NCBI RefSeq assembly: GCF_027625995.1
Contig: NZ_CP115396.1
Coordinates: forward strand, 124,001 to 188,000
Direction of reading: 5' to 3'
Length of the DNA: 64,000 nt
Source: Hymenobacter yonginensis
GTDB taxonomy: Bacteria > Bacteroidota > Bacteroidia > Cytophagales > Hymenobacteraceae
Shown: in pieces, positions 34,185-42,479 of the stretch
Layout of the letters: each line of letters begins with the position of its first letter
How positions within the stretch are numbered: the stretch's first letter is position 1
Position numbers and translations under genes: made by a program
The notes under the pieces: model-generated
What the model was told of the DNA's origin: nothing
Seen by the model: the letters and a program-made list of their open reading frames with translations, nothing else
Databases searched by the model: none

Positions 34185-34709
34185 ATGAAACATGGGCTGA
34201 CCTATTTGCTTCTGCTGTTATGCACGTTTGCCGCTGAGGCGGGCCGGCCCCCCGTAGCCACCGAACAGCGTGCTTCGCAGTTCCGCATTGCCAAGCTGCC
34301 TGCTGCGCTGCACGCTACCTGGCTGGGTATGCCCCGCCAGCAGTTCCGCAATCTGGTGCCCGAGCAGCGCCTTGGTGCGCCGTCTTCTATCAGCTACTTC
34401 AGCCGCTCCGACGAATCCCTGACGTTGGGGGGCTACCGCATCACCGGCGTCAGCTACGGCTTCTACAAAGACCAGCTGTGCTGCATTGAGGTGCGTGTGC
34501 TGGGCGAGGCCAACTGCCGGGGTATCCAAAATCTGCTGGCCAAAGCCTACGGGCCGGCCGCCACGGCCACGGGGCAGTACTGGCAAAACCCCCAGCTGCG
34601 CCTGCAGTACTCCGAAATGCCCAAAGGCTACGCCACGCTGCTGCTGGCCAGCCCCTCGTTGCTGGCACAGTTTCAGGCCGAGCAGCAGCCCCGCAACCAG
34701 GCCGTATAA
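34185..34709 (+). CDS. Exported hypothetical protein
   Basis: Protein of 174 aa with a signal peptide (MKHGLTYLLLLLCTFAAEAG); not recognised. The ATG at 34185 is preferred to longer in-frame codons, which run into the tmRNA terminator. The mature part contains TWLGMPRQQFRNLVPEQRLG, reminiscent of small periplasmic proteins that start with a helix after a conserved Gly-Met-x-x-x-x-F motif. A beta region follows (YGFYKDQLCCIEVRVLG). The double cysteine could bind metal or form a disulfide (inference). Confidence 0.7.
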   Translation: MKHGLTYLLLLLCTFAAEAGRPPVATEQRASQFRIAKLPAALHATWLGMPRQQFRNLVPEQRLGAPSSISYFSRSDESLTLGGYRITGVSYGFYKDQLCCIEVRVLGEANCRGIQNLLAKAYGPAATATGQYWQNPQLRLQYSEMPKGYATLLLASPSLLAQFQAEQQPRNQAV

Positions 34710-34991
34710 GGCCGCTGCCCTGCAAGCATCACCCCATCAGATTCTGGCCCTGCGGTCAGAGTTTTTTGTTTTCGGCAGGGACAGCGGCCGGGCGCATCAG
34801 CTTCATTCAGGGGTGATAAATACTTGCTTATAGTACAGTTGTTTTATATATATAATGCTGAATATCAGAATTGTGCACGAGAAATAAGTAGGGCAAATCA
34901 AGTCGGGCGGGCCGGATGTCCGTATGAGAAGGTAGAGGGCGCAGCCTGCTGGCAGCGCCCATTACCTCCATCCGACTTGTCTTTCCTGATT

Positions 34992-35366
34992 ATGAAAAAG
35001 TCCCTGTTTTTCGCTGCTTTCCTACTGACCACCGCCGTAGCGGCCAACGCCCAGGTTTCGCCCTCCGTGCCCCAGCGCGGCGGCACCATGAACCAGACCA
35101 CCGTACCGGCCTCCACGCCTTCCAACCCCGGCACCCTAGACCAGCGCACTCCCACAACGACCAACCCCACGCAGATGGGCACCGGTACCATCGTAACGGA
35201 CCAGCCAGCCACTATGCAGAACGGTACCATGCAAAATGGCACCATGCAGGACCGTACCATGAACACGCGTACCACCACTGTGCCCAACCCGGCCGCCACG
35301 CGCCGGCAGCGTACCAGCACGCGCCGCACCACTACCAACACTACCACCGTACCACCGCAGCGCTAA
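34992..35366 (+). CDS. Small exported Thr/Asn-rich protein
   Basis: Exported protein of 124 aa, not assigned. The signal peptide is MKKSLFFAAFLLTTAVAANAQ. The mature chain is low-complexity, with repeats of the type TMQNGTMQNGTMQDRTMNTRT and a basic Arg/Thr tail (RRQRTSTRRTTTN). It is similar in plan to the protein at 20051-20422: signal, Thr/Pro-rich region and basic tail. Such proteins are common in Hymenobacter-like genomes but lack a known role. Terminator follows. Confidence 0.68.
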   Translation: MKKSLFFAAFLLTTAVAANAQVSPSVPQRGGTMNQTTVPASTPSNPGTLDQRTPTTTNPTQMGTGTIVTDQPATMQNGTMQNGTMQDRTMNTRTTTVPNPAATRRQRTSTRRTTTNTTTVPPQR

Positions 35367-35391
35367 TAGTAGCTCTGCCTGCTCATAAAAA

Positions 35392-35426
35392 AGGCCGCTC
35401 CTGTTCGGGAGCGGCCTTTCTTTTTT
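35392..35426. terminator. Bidirectional intrinsic terminator
   Basis: AGGCCGCTCC-TGTTC-GGGAGCGGCCT (35392-35417) with A-run before and T-rich run after. Confidence 0.9.
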
Positions 35427-35446
35427 GCCTAGTAATGATGCCGGAA

Positions 35447-35779
35447 TTAGCCTTCCAGCTTGCCGCCGGCTTGCAGCAGCAGGTCGCCAAGGTCGCGCAG
35501 GCCGGCCTGCAGGTCGGCGGGGGCGCTGGCTACGGCTTGGTTGGTCTGGGTGCCCAGCATGCTGAGCGAGCGGCCAATGGCGGCGGCATCGAGCGAGCCG
35601 CTGCTCAGCAGCGACTGCAGATTGCCGATTTCGCGGCCGATGTCCTGCAGGGCGGGCTCGCCGCTTTGCAGCAACTGCTGCTGCCAAGTTTCGGTGTTGT
35701 CGATGGCGGCGCTGACGGGGATGCCCGTGAGGCCGTTTTTTAGGGAGTGGACGGTAGCGTTGAGCAGGTCGTTGGCCAT
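35447..35779 (-). CDS. Hypothetical helical protein
   Basis: Protein of 110 aa, not recognised, predicted almost entirely alpha-helical and soluble. The start at 35779 (MANDLLNATVHSLKNGLTG) is chosen because the longer open frame upstream runs antiparallel over the end of the uvsE gene and looks noncoding. Leucine and glutamine spacing (LLQSGEPALQDIGREIGNLQ, LRDLGDLLLQAGG) suggests a helical bundle. It is close behind uvsE on the same strand (49 bases), so cotranscription is likely, but no repair role can be claimed. Confidence 0.65.
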   Translation of the reverse strand: MANDLLNATVHSLKNGLTGIPVSAAIDNTETWQQQLLQSGEPALQDIGREIGNLQSLLSSGSLDAAAIGRSLSMLGTQTNQAVASAPADLQAGLRDLGDLLLQAGGKLEG

Positions 35780-35828
35780 GGGAAGGGAAACAGTAACGAG
35801 GGAAGAAGGAGTAGCCGCGGCTGCCGGC

Positions 35829-36833
35829 TTAGGCCTGAGTGGCCGGGCCGGCGGCTGCTGACTTGCGGGGTTTACGGGATTTGGGCGCCGCCGGCTGACC
35901 GGCCGCTGGAAAGTTGGGAGCCACGTAGCCTGCCGGGGCCGCCGGCACCATCGACAGGTCGCGCAGGATGGTGCAGGCGCGGTGGGCACTGGCTTCCTTG
36001 TCCTTTATTTCCAGCATGATGTCGACATCAAGGCCCTGCAGCTGCTGCACAAACTCGCGGAACAGGTCTTCCTCGATGGCACCAACGTGCTTGCCTTTCC
36101 GCTCGCCTCTCGACTGGGAGCTGTAGTCCATCATCATCACCCCGTCGCGGGTGGGGTGCCAGGTGGCGGCGGCCAGGCGCAGGGCCTCGGCCATGGGCTC
36201 GCCGTGGTTGAGGCACTCGTGGTGGAAGTTGTCGAACAGGATGGGCAGGCCGGTGGCGGCGTGCAGCTGCAGGCAGTCCTGCAAACTGAAAAGCCGGTCG
36301 TCGTTTTCAACCACCACGCGCACCTGCACGGCCGGCGGCAGCGTGTGCCACACCGCAATGAAGCGGGCAATGGCGGCTTCCCGGTCGCCGTAGAGGCCGC
36401 CCAGATGGATCTGGAGCTTGGCCGTGCTGTCGAGCTCCATCAGATCCAGCATCGCGCCTTGGTAAACCAGCTCGGCAATGCTGCGCTGCACGATGTCGGG
36501 GTTGGGCGAGTTGAGCACTACAAACTGGTCGGGATGCAGCGAAATCCGCATGCCGTGGGCCTTGATGTAGTTGCCGATAGCGCGAAACTCGGCCGCGAAG
36601 TGCGTTTGCCAGGGAAACGTGTTGACGGCGTGCGAGGCAAACGGCACGATGTCGGAGCCGATGCGGAAGAACAGCAGGCCGTGGGCCACGTTGTACTCCA
36701 GAATGCGGCGCAGACACGCCAGATTGGACGCTACGGTTTCTACCAGCCGCTCCTCTGAATAAGAGGCCAGCCGGAACGTGGACGCCGAAGTGCATTCCAA
36801 CGAGTTATTCATGCAGGGATACCCGATTTTCAT
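35829..36833 (-). CDS. uvsE: UV damage endonuclease (UvsE/UvdE family)
   Basis: TIM-barrel endonuclease, 334 aa, that nicks 5' of UV photoproducts and starts alternative excision repair. KIGYPCMN at the start, FFRIGSDIVPFASH, MRISLHPDQFVVLNSP, KLQIHLGGLYGDRE, VVVENDDRLFSL, ILFDNFHHECLNHG and DIMLEIKDKE are the successive barrel motifs carrying metal-binding His, Glu and Asp. The C-terminal ~35 residues (Pro/Ala/Lys-rich, KSRKPRKSAAAG) are an extra basic tail. The ATG at 36833 matches the family start. Together with endonuclease V it gives the window two alternative excision nucleases. Confidence 0.95.
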   Translation of the reverse strand: MKIGYPCMNNSLECTSASTFRLASYSEERLVETVASNLACLRRILEYNVAHGLLFFRIGSDIVPFASHAVNTFPWQTHFAAEFRAIGNYIKAHGMRISLHPDQFVVLNSPNPDIVQRSIAELVYQGAMLDLMELDSTAKLQIHLGGLYGDREAAIARFIAVWHTLPPAVQVRVVVENDDRLFSLQDCLQLHAATGLPILFDNFHHECLNHGEPMAEALRLAAATWHPTRDGVMMMDYSSQSRGERKGKHVGAIEEDLFREFVQQLQGLDVDIMLEIKDKEASAHRACTILRDLSMVPAAPAGYVAPNFPAAGQPAAPKSRKPRKSAAAGPATQA

Positions 36834-36945
36834 CTTCGGGCTTACGGCAGGGCCGGTGGGCGGGTTGGTAACAGAACCAAGAAGCACCAAGACCGTCGTG
36901 CTTCGCTTTGCTCTGTGGGACAAGCCCTGCCATACCACCGCAGTG

Positions 36946-37665
36946 CTACTTCACCTCGTAGCCGCGGTTGTCCTTGAAGTTTTTGTTGTACTTGAGGCGG
37001 GCTTTGCGGGCCTGCTCGGCGGCTTCCTGGGCCCGGATTTCCTCCATCTTGCGGCGCTCCTGGCCGGCCCGCGAGAACTGCTCGTAGATCAGGCTGACGG
37101 GGCTGGCCAGGGTGGGGGCCACGGCCTTGGGCGCAAGGGTATCTACCGGGAACAGGGGGCGGGGGGCCGGCGGGCGCTTCACGGCGCTGGTGGGGGCGGT
37201 GCTTGGGCGCTTGATGTTGCGCAGGGCCCGGTTGATGGCGGCGCGGTCAGGGCGGCCTTCCGTCACGCGCACTTCGCCCAGCAGCACACTGTCGCGCACC
37301 ATCATCACCTGCATCACCAGCTGCGAGAGGCCGGTGCCGCCCAGCGGTATGCGGCGCGTCCGGAAGCCCAGGGCCCGGAATACCAGCGTGTCGCGGTTGC
37401 CGGCATCCAAGCGGAAGTCGCCTTCCTGGTCGGCTACGGTGCCGCGGCCGGTGCCCTGCACAATAACGGCCGCGCCGGGAATAGTGCGGCCGGTGCCGGC
37501 TTCCAGCACCGAGCCCGAAATCCGGACCTGCGCCGTGGCAGCGCCGCAGAACAGCAGCACCAGCAGCAGGGCCCCGGTGCTGCCGGCCAGCAGGCGGCCC
37601 CAGGCGGTGCGCCGCAAAAACAACCGCAGCCAGCTGCGCAAATACTCAATCAAAACGCTCATCAA
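36946..37665 (-). CDS. Carboxypeptidase-like regulatory domain protein
   Basis: Exported protein of 239 aa. The N-terminus contains a hydrophobic segment at about residues 28-45 ending ATAQ, then a carboxypeptidase-D regulatory-like beta-sandwich: VRISGSVLEAGTGRTIPGAA, VADQEGDFRLDAG and VFRALGFRTRRIPL. This domain is common on surface proteins and at the N-terminus of TonB-dependent receptors in Bacteroidetes. The rest is Pro-rich followed by a charged helix (QERRKMEEIRAQEAAEQARK). It has no barrel, so it is not a receptor itself. The Met-Met start allows 37665 or 37662. Confidence 0.82.
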   Translation of the reverse strand: MMSVLIEYLRSWLRLFLRRTAWGRLLAGSTGALLLVLLFCGAATAQVRISGSVLEAGTGRTIPGAAVIVQGTGRGTVADQEGDFRLDAGNRDTLVFRALGFRTRRIPLGGTGLSQLVMQVMMVRDSVLLGEVRVTEGRPDRAAINRALRNIKRPSTAPTSAVKRPPAPRPLFPVDTLAPKAVAPTLASPVSLIYEQFSRAGQERRKMEEIRAQEAAEQARKARLKYNKNFKDNRGYEVK

Positions 37666-37710
37666 CCAGAAATAAGGCCAGCAACCGGCAAGGTAGCCAA
37701 CAACAGAGCC

Positions 37711-37745
37711 AAAAAAAGCCCGAACCGTTGCAGGTTCGGGCTTTG
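37711..37745 (-). terminator. Intrinsic terminator
   Basis: AGCCCGAACC-GTTGCA-GGTTCGGGCT (37717-37742) with a seven-A run on the left, i.e. a T-run on the minus strand, about 100 bases after the stop of the gene at 37849. Confidence 0.85.
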
Positions 37746-37848
37746 ATAATGGTCAGCAAACCGTAATCGGCCAACTGAAGGTCTGCCCCGACGAACAGAA
37801 CAAACCTTTATCAGCGTGGGCAGCCTGCCAAAACAGGCCGTAGGCCGA

Positions 37849-38502
37849 TTATTCTGCTTTGGTTTTACCGTCTTCGGTTTTGGTCTTCATGGTGCCGTCG
37901 TCGCCGTCGACCTTCATTTTGTTGCCTTCAGCATCTTTGATCTTCACGTCGCCGTCGGCCGATACCTTCACCTTGCTGCCGTCGGCACCTTTGGTTTTGC
38001 CTTCTTCCATGCTCATCGAGCTGTTTGAAGCCGAAGCATCGGTGGTGCTTACTTCCGGCGTGCTGCTCATGTCATCCATGTACAGGTCGTCGCGGTAGTC
38101 CATGCGGCTGGTTTCGTAGGCCGAGTACTGGGTGGGGTCGGTGAATACCGACTTCATTTCAGTGTCGGCGTCCATGTAGGCGGTGCGCATAGCGGCAGCC
38201 ATACCGGTGGTGTCGGTGGCGTACTGAGCCTGCAGCTCGCCGAGGCGCTTGCCGCGGTTGATGTACACAGTGCGCACCTTCTCGCGGGTGGCATCATCGA
38301 ACTTCATCTTGGCGGCCATGGCAGCAGCAATCCGGTCGGCGCGCTGCTGGATGGCGTCGTCGGAATAGGCCGTGGTGGTGGTCGTGGTCGTCGTGGTGGT
38401 CATGCCATCCGTGGTGGTGGCCGTTTCGGTGGTCTTGTTGTCGGAGCACGAAGCCATCGTGAAGGCAGCCGCAGCCGAAAGCAGGAGCAGGGTCTTTTTC
38501 AT
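37849..38502 (-). CDS. Thr-rich lipoprotein of unknown function
   Basis: Lipoprotein of 217 aa. The signal MKKTLLLLSAAAAFTMASC gives Cys19. It is followed by a Thr tract of ten residues, then a helical segment (AIQQRADRIAAAMAAKMKFD...REKVRTVYINRGKRLGELQ) like that of small stress-related periplasmic proteins. An acidic/basic C-terminal part holds short repeats of the type GKTKGADGSKVKVSADGDVK. The start at 38502 is set by the lipoprotein signal. Function is unknown. Confidence 0.75.
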   Translation of the reverse strand: MKKTLLLLSAAAAFTMASCSDNKTTETATTTDGMTTTTTTTTTTAYSDDAIQQRADRIAAAMAAKMKFDDATREKVRTVYINRGKRLGELQAQYATDTTGMAAAMRTAYMDADTEMKSVFTDPTQYSAYETSRMDYRDDLYMDDMSSTPEVSTTDASASNSSMSMEEGKTKGADGSKVKVSADGDVKIKDAEGNKMKVDGDDGTMKTKTEDGKTKAE

Positions 38503-38735
38503 TGTAGAGAGGGGTTGTGGAAAAGGGAGAGAGTAGGGTAGGAAAAATCCAATGGCGCGTATACGGTGCCATTGGAAATTCAGTTGCCGCCACCCATACT
38601 CACGCCGCCTTGCCCAGGATTTTATGCCTGATAAGGCTTCCTTTCGCTCCTGATTCAACTCTCTGATGAAGGCACCACCGCCCATCACAGCCGCGCCGTA
38701 TCACGCGGCCGGGGTGACATATCCGGCGCCAACTG

Positions 38736-39188
38736 CTAATCAGTGGTGGACAGGTTGTTTGGGGGAGAGGCTGGTACCGGCGTGCGCGACGTGACATCCG
38801 TCTGAGGAACGGGCGACGCCGGCAGCTTGCCCACCGGCGAAAGCGCCTGCAGCTCCTGCTCGGTAGCTTCCTGCACGCGGCGGGTGGCGGGCAGCGTGGA
38901 AGCCGCCGGGCGGGGCCGGGCGGCAGGCACGTACGTTGCTGAGCGCGGTGTTTGGATGCGCGCAGCTACGTTCGTGTCAGTCTTGACCCTGGCTGGCAGT
39001 GGCTGTTCGAGCTGGGGCTGCCGGCCCCGGTAGGTGAGGGGGCCTTTGGCAGGAGGCGCGTACAGCGTGGTATCGATGGGCGCCGAGCTGCCGATGGACG
39101 AGGTGGAGCCGGGCACCGTGTTGCCGTAACAGCCGGCCAGCCCGATGGCTGCACTCAGCCACAACGGGCGCCAATGAACAGGCTTCAT
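38736..39188 (-). CDS. Small lipoprotein, hypothetical
   Basis: Lipoprotein of 150 aa, not recognised. The start at 39188 gives MKPVHWRPLWLSAAIGLAGC with acylated Cys20; a longer frame adds 15 residues and would bury the signal. The mature chain is Pro/Ser/Thr-rich and probably disordered (RTPVPASPPNNLSTTD at the end). Its role is unknown. Confidence 0.65.
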   Translation of the reverse strand: MKPVHWRPLWLSAAIGLAGCYGNTVPGSTSSIGSSAPIDTTLYAPPAKGPLTYRGRQPQLEQPLPARVKTDTNVAARIQTPRSATYVPAARPRPAASTLPATRRVQEATEQELQALSPVGKLPASPVPQTDVTSRTPVPASPPNNLSTTD

Positions 39189-39298
39189 ACAAGGAATACA
39201 AAGAAGGTTACGGCAGACGCGCCCTTCCGACATCCTGTTGTCGGTTGCCGGCCGTCTGCCGGGTAAAAAAACGCTTGGTGGCCGGGTTTGTTTGGCTT

Positions 39299-40555
39299 TT
39301 AGGCCCGGCGCAGCTCAAACACGGTGATTTCGGGCAGGAAGCCCACCCGGCCGGGGTAGCCGAGGTAGCCCAGGCCGGTGTTCACGTACAGGTACTGCTG
39401 GCCCTGCTTGTAGAGCCCGGCCCACTGCCGGTACACGTACTGCACGGGGCTCCACTTGAAGAAAGGCAGATTGACGCCGAACTGCATGCCGTGGGTGTGG
39501 CCCGACAGCGTCAGGTCCACGTCCGGAAACTCGGGCCGCACCTGCGCGTCCCAGTGCGAAGGGTCGTGCGAGAGCAGGATCTTGAACGGGGCCGATGGGT
39601 CGGCGGCGGCATGGGCCTTGGCCAGGTCGCCGTATTTGGGGAAGCGCATGGCCGCGCCCCAGTTCTGAATGCCCAGAATGGCAATTTTCTCGCCGTTGCG
39701 CTCGATGTGGTGGGCTTCATCGAGCAGCAGCTTCCAGCCGATTTTGGCGTGGTTGCCCTTGAGCCGGTCGAGGTTGGCGGCTTTGGCCGCGGCGCCGCCC
39801 TGCTCGGTCCAGTCCACATAGTCGGCGTAGTCGTGGTTGCCGAGGATGGAGAGCTTCTGCAGCTTGCTCTGGATCTGGGCCAGCGTGTCGATGTGGTCTT
39901 CCACCTCGGTAGCAATGTTGTTGACCAGGTCGCCAGTCATCACCACCAGGTCGGCGTTTTGCTGGTTGATGAGGGCCACGGCGCGCTGCAGCGGCTCGGT
40001 GGAGGCGAAGCTGCCGGTGTGCAGGTCGGAAATCTGCAGCAGCTTGAACCCGTCGAACGAGGTCGGCAGGTTGGGGAAGCGCAGCGTTACGCGCTTCACG
40101 CGGTAGTCGGTGGCACCTTTCAGCATACCCCAGGCCAGCGCCACAAACGGCACGGCGGCCGTCACGAGGGCAATTTTGCTCAGAAACTCACTGCGCGAAA
40201 TGCCCGTGCCGGCCGCGCCGGCCGGCTGGCCCGAAAAGCGCTGGGCCAGGCTGCGGATGCCGCGCACCAGGTCTTCGGGGAACAGGAACAGCAGTACCAC
40301 CACTTTGGCCAGCAGCAAGCCCAGCAGCATGCTGGTGAGGTAAGCCTTGTAGGGCGCGTGGCCCTGGGCCCGGGTGGCCATGGCCCAGATGGCAATGCCC
40401 CAGAGCAGCACCGTCAGGAGCCAGTAGAGGAAGTCGGCGGTTTTGCGCGTGACGGGAGAGGCGCTGTGCAGCGCCGTGCGGACGGCCTGGAAGCCATACC
40501 ACTCGGCGGCCAGAAACAGCAGCAGAAACAGAATACCAGAAAGGGAACGAAGCAT
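39299..40555 (-). CDS. Membrane-anchored metallophosphoesterase
   Basis: Calcineurin-like phosphoesterase, 418 aa, with four N-terminal membrane segments (about 3-22, 44-62, 72-95 and 128-148) and a C-terminal dimetal domain. Metal-binding motifs appear in order: QISDLHTG, MTGDLVNN, LGNHDY, SHDPSHW and SGHTHGMQFG. It resembles the YaeI/YkuE branch, which acts on lipid or nucleotide phosphates in the envelope. The substrate is not predictable. No partner gene is adjacent; it is divergent from radC. Confidence 0.92.
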   Translation of the reverse strand: MLRSLSGILFLLLFLAAEWYGFQAVRTALHSASPVTRKTADFLYWLLTVLLWGIAIWAMATRAQGHAPYKAYLTSMLLGLLLAKVVVLLFLFPEDLVRGIRSLAQRFSGQPAGAAGTGISRSEFLSKIALVTAAVPFVALAWGMLKGATDYRVKRVTLRFPNLPTSFDGFKLLQISDLHTGSFASTEPLQRAVALINQQNADLVVMTGDLVNNIATEVEDHIDTLAQIQSKLQKLSILGNHDYADYVDWTEQGGAAAKAANLDRLKGNHAKIGWKLLLDEAHHIERNGEKIAILGIQNWGAAMRFPKYGDLAKAHAAADPSAPFKILLSHDPSHWDAQVRPEFPDVDLTLSGHTHGMQFGVNLPFFKWSPVQYVYRQWAGLYKQGQQYLYVNTGLGYLGYPGRVGFLPEITVFELRRA

Positions 40556-40669
40556 ATCGGGGGTAGAAACTCGGCTGGCCGGAATTGGTTCAGTCGGCCA
40601 GCCTGCCAGGGCAGACGAAAGAACAGGGTTTTTACTTTACTTGCCGGCTCCCTGCAACCTCAGTGCCGT

Positions 40670-41425
40670 ATGCAAGCCGTTGACAATCTGTCTGAAAATA
40701 AGCCGGCGCCGGAAGCCGCCGCTATGCCGTACGAAACCCCGGCCTCTTTCGGTATCAAGAGCTGGGCTGAGGAAGACCGGCCCCGCGAAAAGCTGATGCA
40801 GAAGGGCCGCGCGGCCCTTTCCGACGCCGAGCTGCTGGCCATTCTGCTGGGCTCGGGCACCGCCAAGCTCTCGGCCGTAGACGTGGCCAAGCTGGTGCTC
40901 AGCGCCGCTCAGAACGACCTCAACGCCCTGGCCCGCTTCTCGCTGAAGGAGCTGATGCGCCAAAAAGGCATTGGCGAGGCCAAGGCCATTACCATTATAG
41001 CGGCGCTGGAGCTAGGCCGCCGCCGCAAGGAGGCCGACGCCCCGGCCCGCACCACCATCACCTGCTCCCGCGACATCTACCGTGTGGTGCAGCCCCACCT
41101 GCAGGATCTGCCGCACGAAGAGTTCTGGGTGGTGCTCCTGAACCGGGCCAACGTGGTGATGCGCACCGTCAGCATCAGCCGCGGCGGGGTAGCCGGCACC
41201 GTCGCCGACCCGAAGCTGATTTTCAAGGAGGCGCTGGAGCAGCTGGCCAGTAGCGTGATTCTGGTGCACAACCACCCCAGCGGCAACCGCAACCCCAGCG
41301 CCGCCGACATTGCCCTCACCCGTAAGCTCAAGGAAGCCGGTCAGTTCCTCGACCTGCCCATCCTCGACCATCTGATTTACACCGACGCCGGCTACTTCAG
41401 CTTCGCCGACGAAGGCATGCTGTAA
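40670..41425 (+). CDS. radC: RadC family JAB-domain protein
   Basis: RadC family protein, 252 aa from this start or 234 aa from the alternative ATG at 40724; the shorter form is closer to the family norm. An N-terminal helix-hairpin-helix region (AALSDAELLAILLGSGT and LKELMRQKGIGEAKAITI) leads to the JAB/MPN metal domain. Its ligands are in VHNHPSGNRNPSAADIALT, with the upstream Glu in the DLPHEEFWVVLLN segment. Once linked to DNA repair, its real role is unresolved. It is monocistronic, ending near a perfect palindrome. Confidence 0.93.
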   Translation: MQAVDNLSENKPAPEAAAMPYETPASFGIKSWAEEDRPREKLMQKGRAALSDAELLAILLGSGTAKLSAVDVAKLVLSAAQNDLNALARFSLKELMRQKGIGEAKAITIIAALELGRRRKEADAPARTTITCSRDIYRVVQPHLQDLPHEEFWVVLLNRANVVMRTVSISRGGVAGTVADPKLIFKEALEQLASSVILVHNHPSGNRNPSAADIALTRKLKEAGQFLDLPILDHLIYTDAGYFSFADEGML

Positions 41426-41440
41426 AACCAGCTAGCCCGA

Positions 41441-41540
41441 TGTAGAGACGCAATATTTTGCGTCTCGTCGTTGCTGACGTTGTTTAACCGGCGCGGTTCC
41501 GGCCGTTCAATGACGAGACGCAAAATATTGCGTCTCTACA
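41441..41540. repeat. Inverted repeat, perfect 29-bp arms (family D)
   Basis: Arms 41441-41469 and 41512-41540 are exact complements (TGTAGAGACGCAATATTTTG...), with an internal smaller palindrome GACGCAATATTTTGCGTC. It lies between radC and the DUF1684 gene. Confidence 0.9.
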
Positions 41541-41581
41541 CCTCCCTACTTGCGCATAATACCGAAACACCCCGCAGCCAG

Positions 41582-41589
41582 TACCTTTG
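41582..41589 (+). promoter_or_regulatory. Bacteroidetes -7 promoter box, near-leaderless DUF1684 gene
   Basis: TACCTTTG, exact TAnnTTTG match. Only five bases separate it from the ATG at 41595, so transcription should begin at or next to the start codon. Confidence 0.7.
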
Positions 41590-41594
41590 CCGCC

Positions 41595-42212
41595 ATGCGT
41601 ATCAACCCCAAACTGCTCGTCGGCCTCGGCCTGCTGCTCGTAATCAGCTATTTCCTGCAGGACCTTGTCTTCAACGACGGCCAGTACGCCGCCCGCCTGC
41701 GCAAAGCCCGCAAGGAAAAGGACGACAGTTTCCGCCGCGTGAAAGGCTCACCGCTCAGCGAGGAACAGCGCAACACCTTCGACAGCCTGAACTACTACGC
41801 CGCCGACCCGGCCTACCGCTTCGAGGCGCAGCTGGAGCAGTTTCCGCAGCGCGACACCGTGGAGCTGCCCCTCACCACCGGCAAGGCCGACAAGTACCTG
41901 CGCTGGGGCCGGGCCAGCTTCATTTTGAGCAAGCAGGAATACAAGCTGACTTTGTTTCTGAAGGCCGACGGCAAGGATTCCACCCTGTTCATTCCGTTCA
42001 CCGACCGCACCAACGGCCGCGGCAGCTACGGCGGCGGCCGTTACCTCGACGCCACCCGGCCCGCCGCCGGCGACACCGAAATCGTGCTCGACTTCAATGC
42101 CGCCTACAACCCGTTCTGCGCCTACAACGACGGTTTCGCCTGCCCCGTGCCACCCCAGGATAACCGCCTGGCCATAGACATTCCGGCCGGCGAGAAGGCC
42201 TACAAAGAATAA
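41595..42212 (+). CDS. DUF1684 domain protein, membrane-anchored or exported
   Basis: Protein of 205 aa with an N-terminal hydrophobic segment (residues 8-22) serving as anchor or signal. The DUF1684 signature is clear: IPFTDRTNGRGSYGGGRYLD, then LDFNAAYNPFCAYNDGFACP and ending IPAGEKAYKE. The function of the family is not established; it is widespread in Bacteroidetes and actinobacteria. The promoter box five bases before the ATG supports the start. Confidence 0.92.
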   Translation: MRINPKLLVGLGLLLVISYFLQDLVFNDGQYAARLRKARKEKDDSFRRVKGSPLSEEQRNTFDSLNYYAADPAYRFEAQLEQFPQRDTVELPLTTGKADKYLRWGRASFILSKQEYKLTLFLKADGKDSTLFIPFTDRTNGRGSYGGGRYLDATRPAAGDTEIVLDFNAAYNPFCAYNDGFACPVPPQDNRLAIDIPAGEKAYKE

Positions 42213-42214
42213 GG

Positions 42215-42300
42215 TAGCACGGACTTCAGTCCGTAGCTCGCCCTGCATTGCAGGCCTTGTTGCACGATGTGGAGAAGCTGCGGGCTGAAGTCCGCGCGAC
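42215..42300. repeat. Imperfect inverted repeat
   Basis: GCACGGACTTCAGTCCG near 42217-42233 is complementary to CGGGCTGAAGTCCGCGC near 42281-42297. It follows the DUF1684 stop. A related core, GCTTCAGCCTGTGC, appears at 62514-62733. Confidence 0.65.
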
Positions 42301-42326
42301 ACTTTTCGGCCACTACGTCAATTCCG

Positions 42327-42334
42327 TACCTTTG
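42327..42334 (+). promoter_or_regulatory. Bacteroidetes -7 promoter box for pheT
   Basis: TACCTTTG, exact TAnnTTTG match, 145 bases before the pheT ATG. The long leader contains an inverted repeat (TGAAGCCCTGGGCT about 42375 with AGCCCCGGGCTTCA about 42419). Confidence 0.6.
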
Positions 42335-42479
42335 CTGAACTGACGCATCCGCAACGGTGCCAATGCCCACGGGTATGAAGCCCTGGGCTAGTCAGCGTCC
42401 GGTGCTGAAACGCTCCGTAGCCCCGGGCTTCAGCCCTGGGCCGCGTGCGCCGCGGGCAATCAATCCTCAACGACTTACC

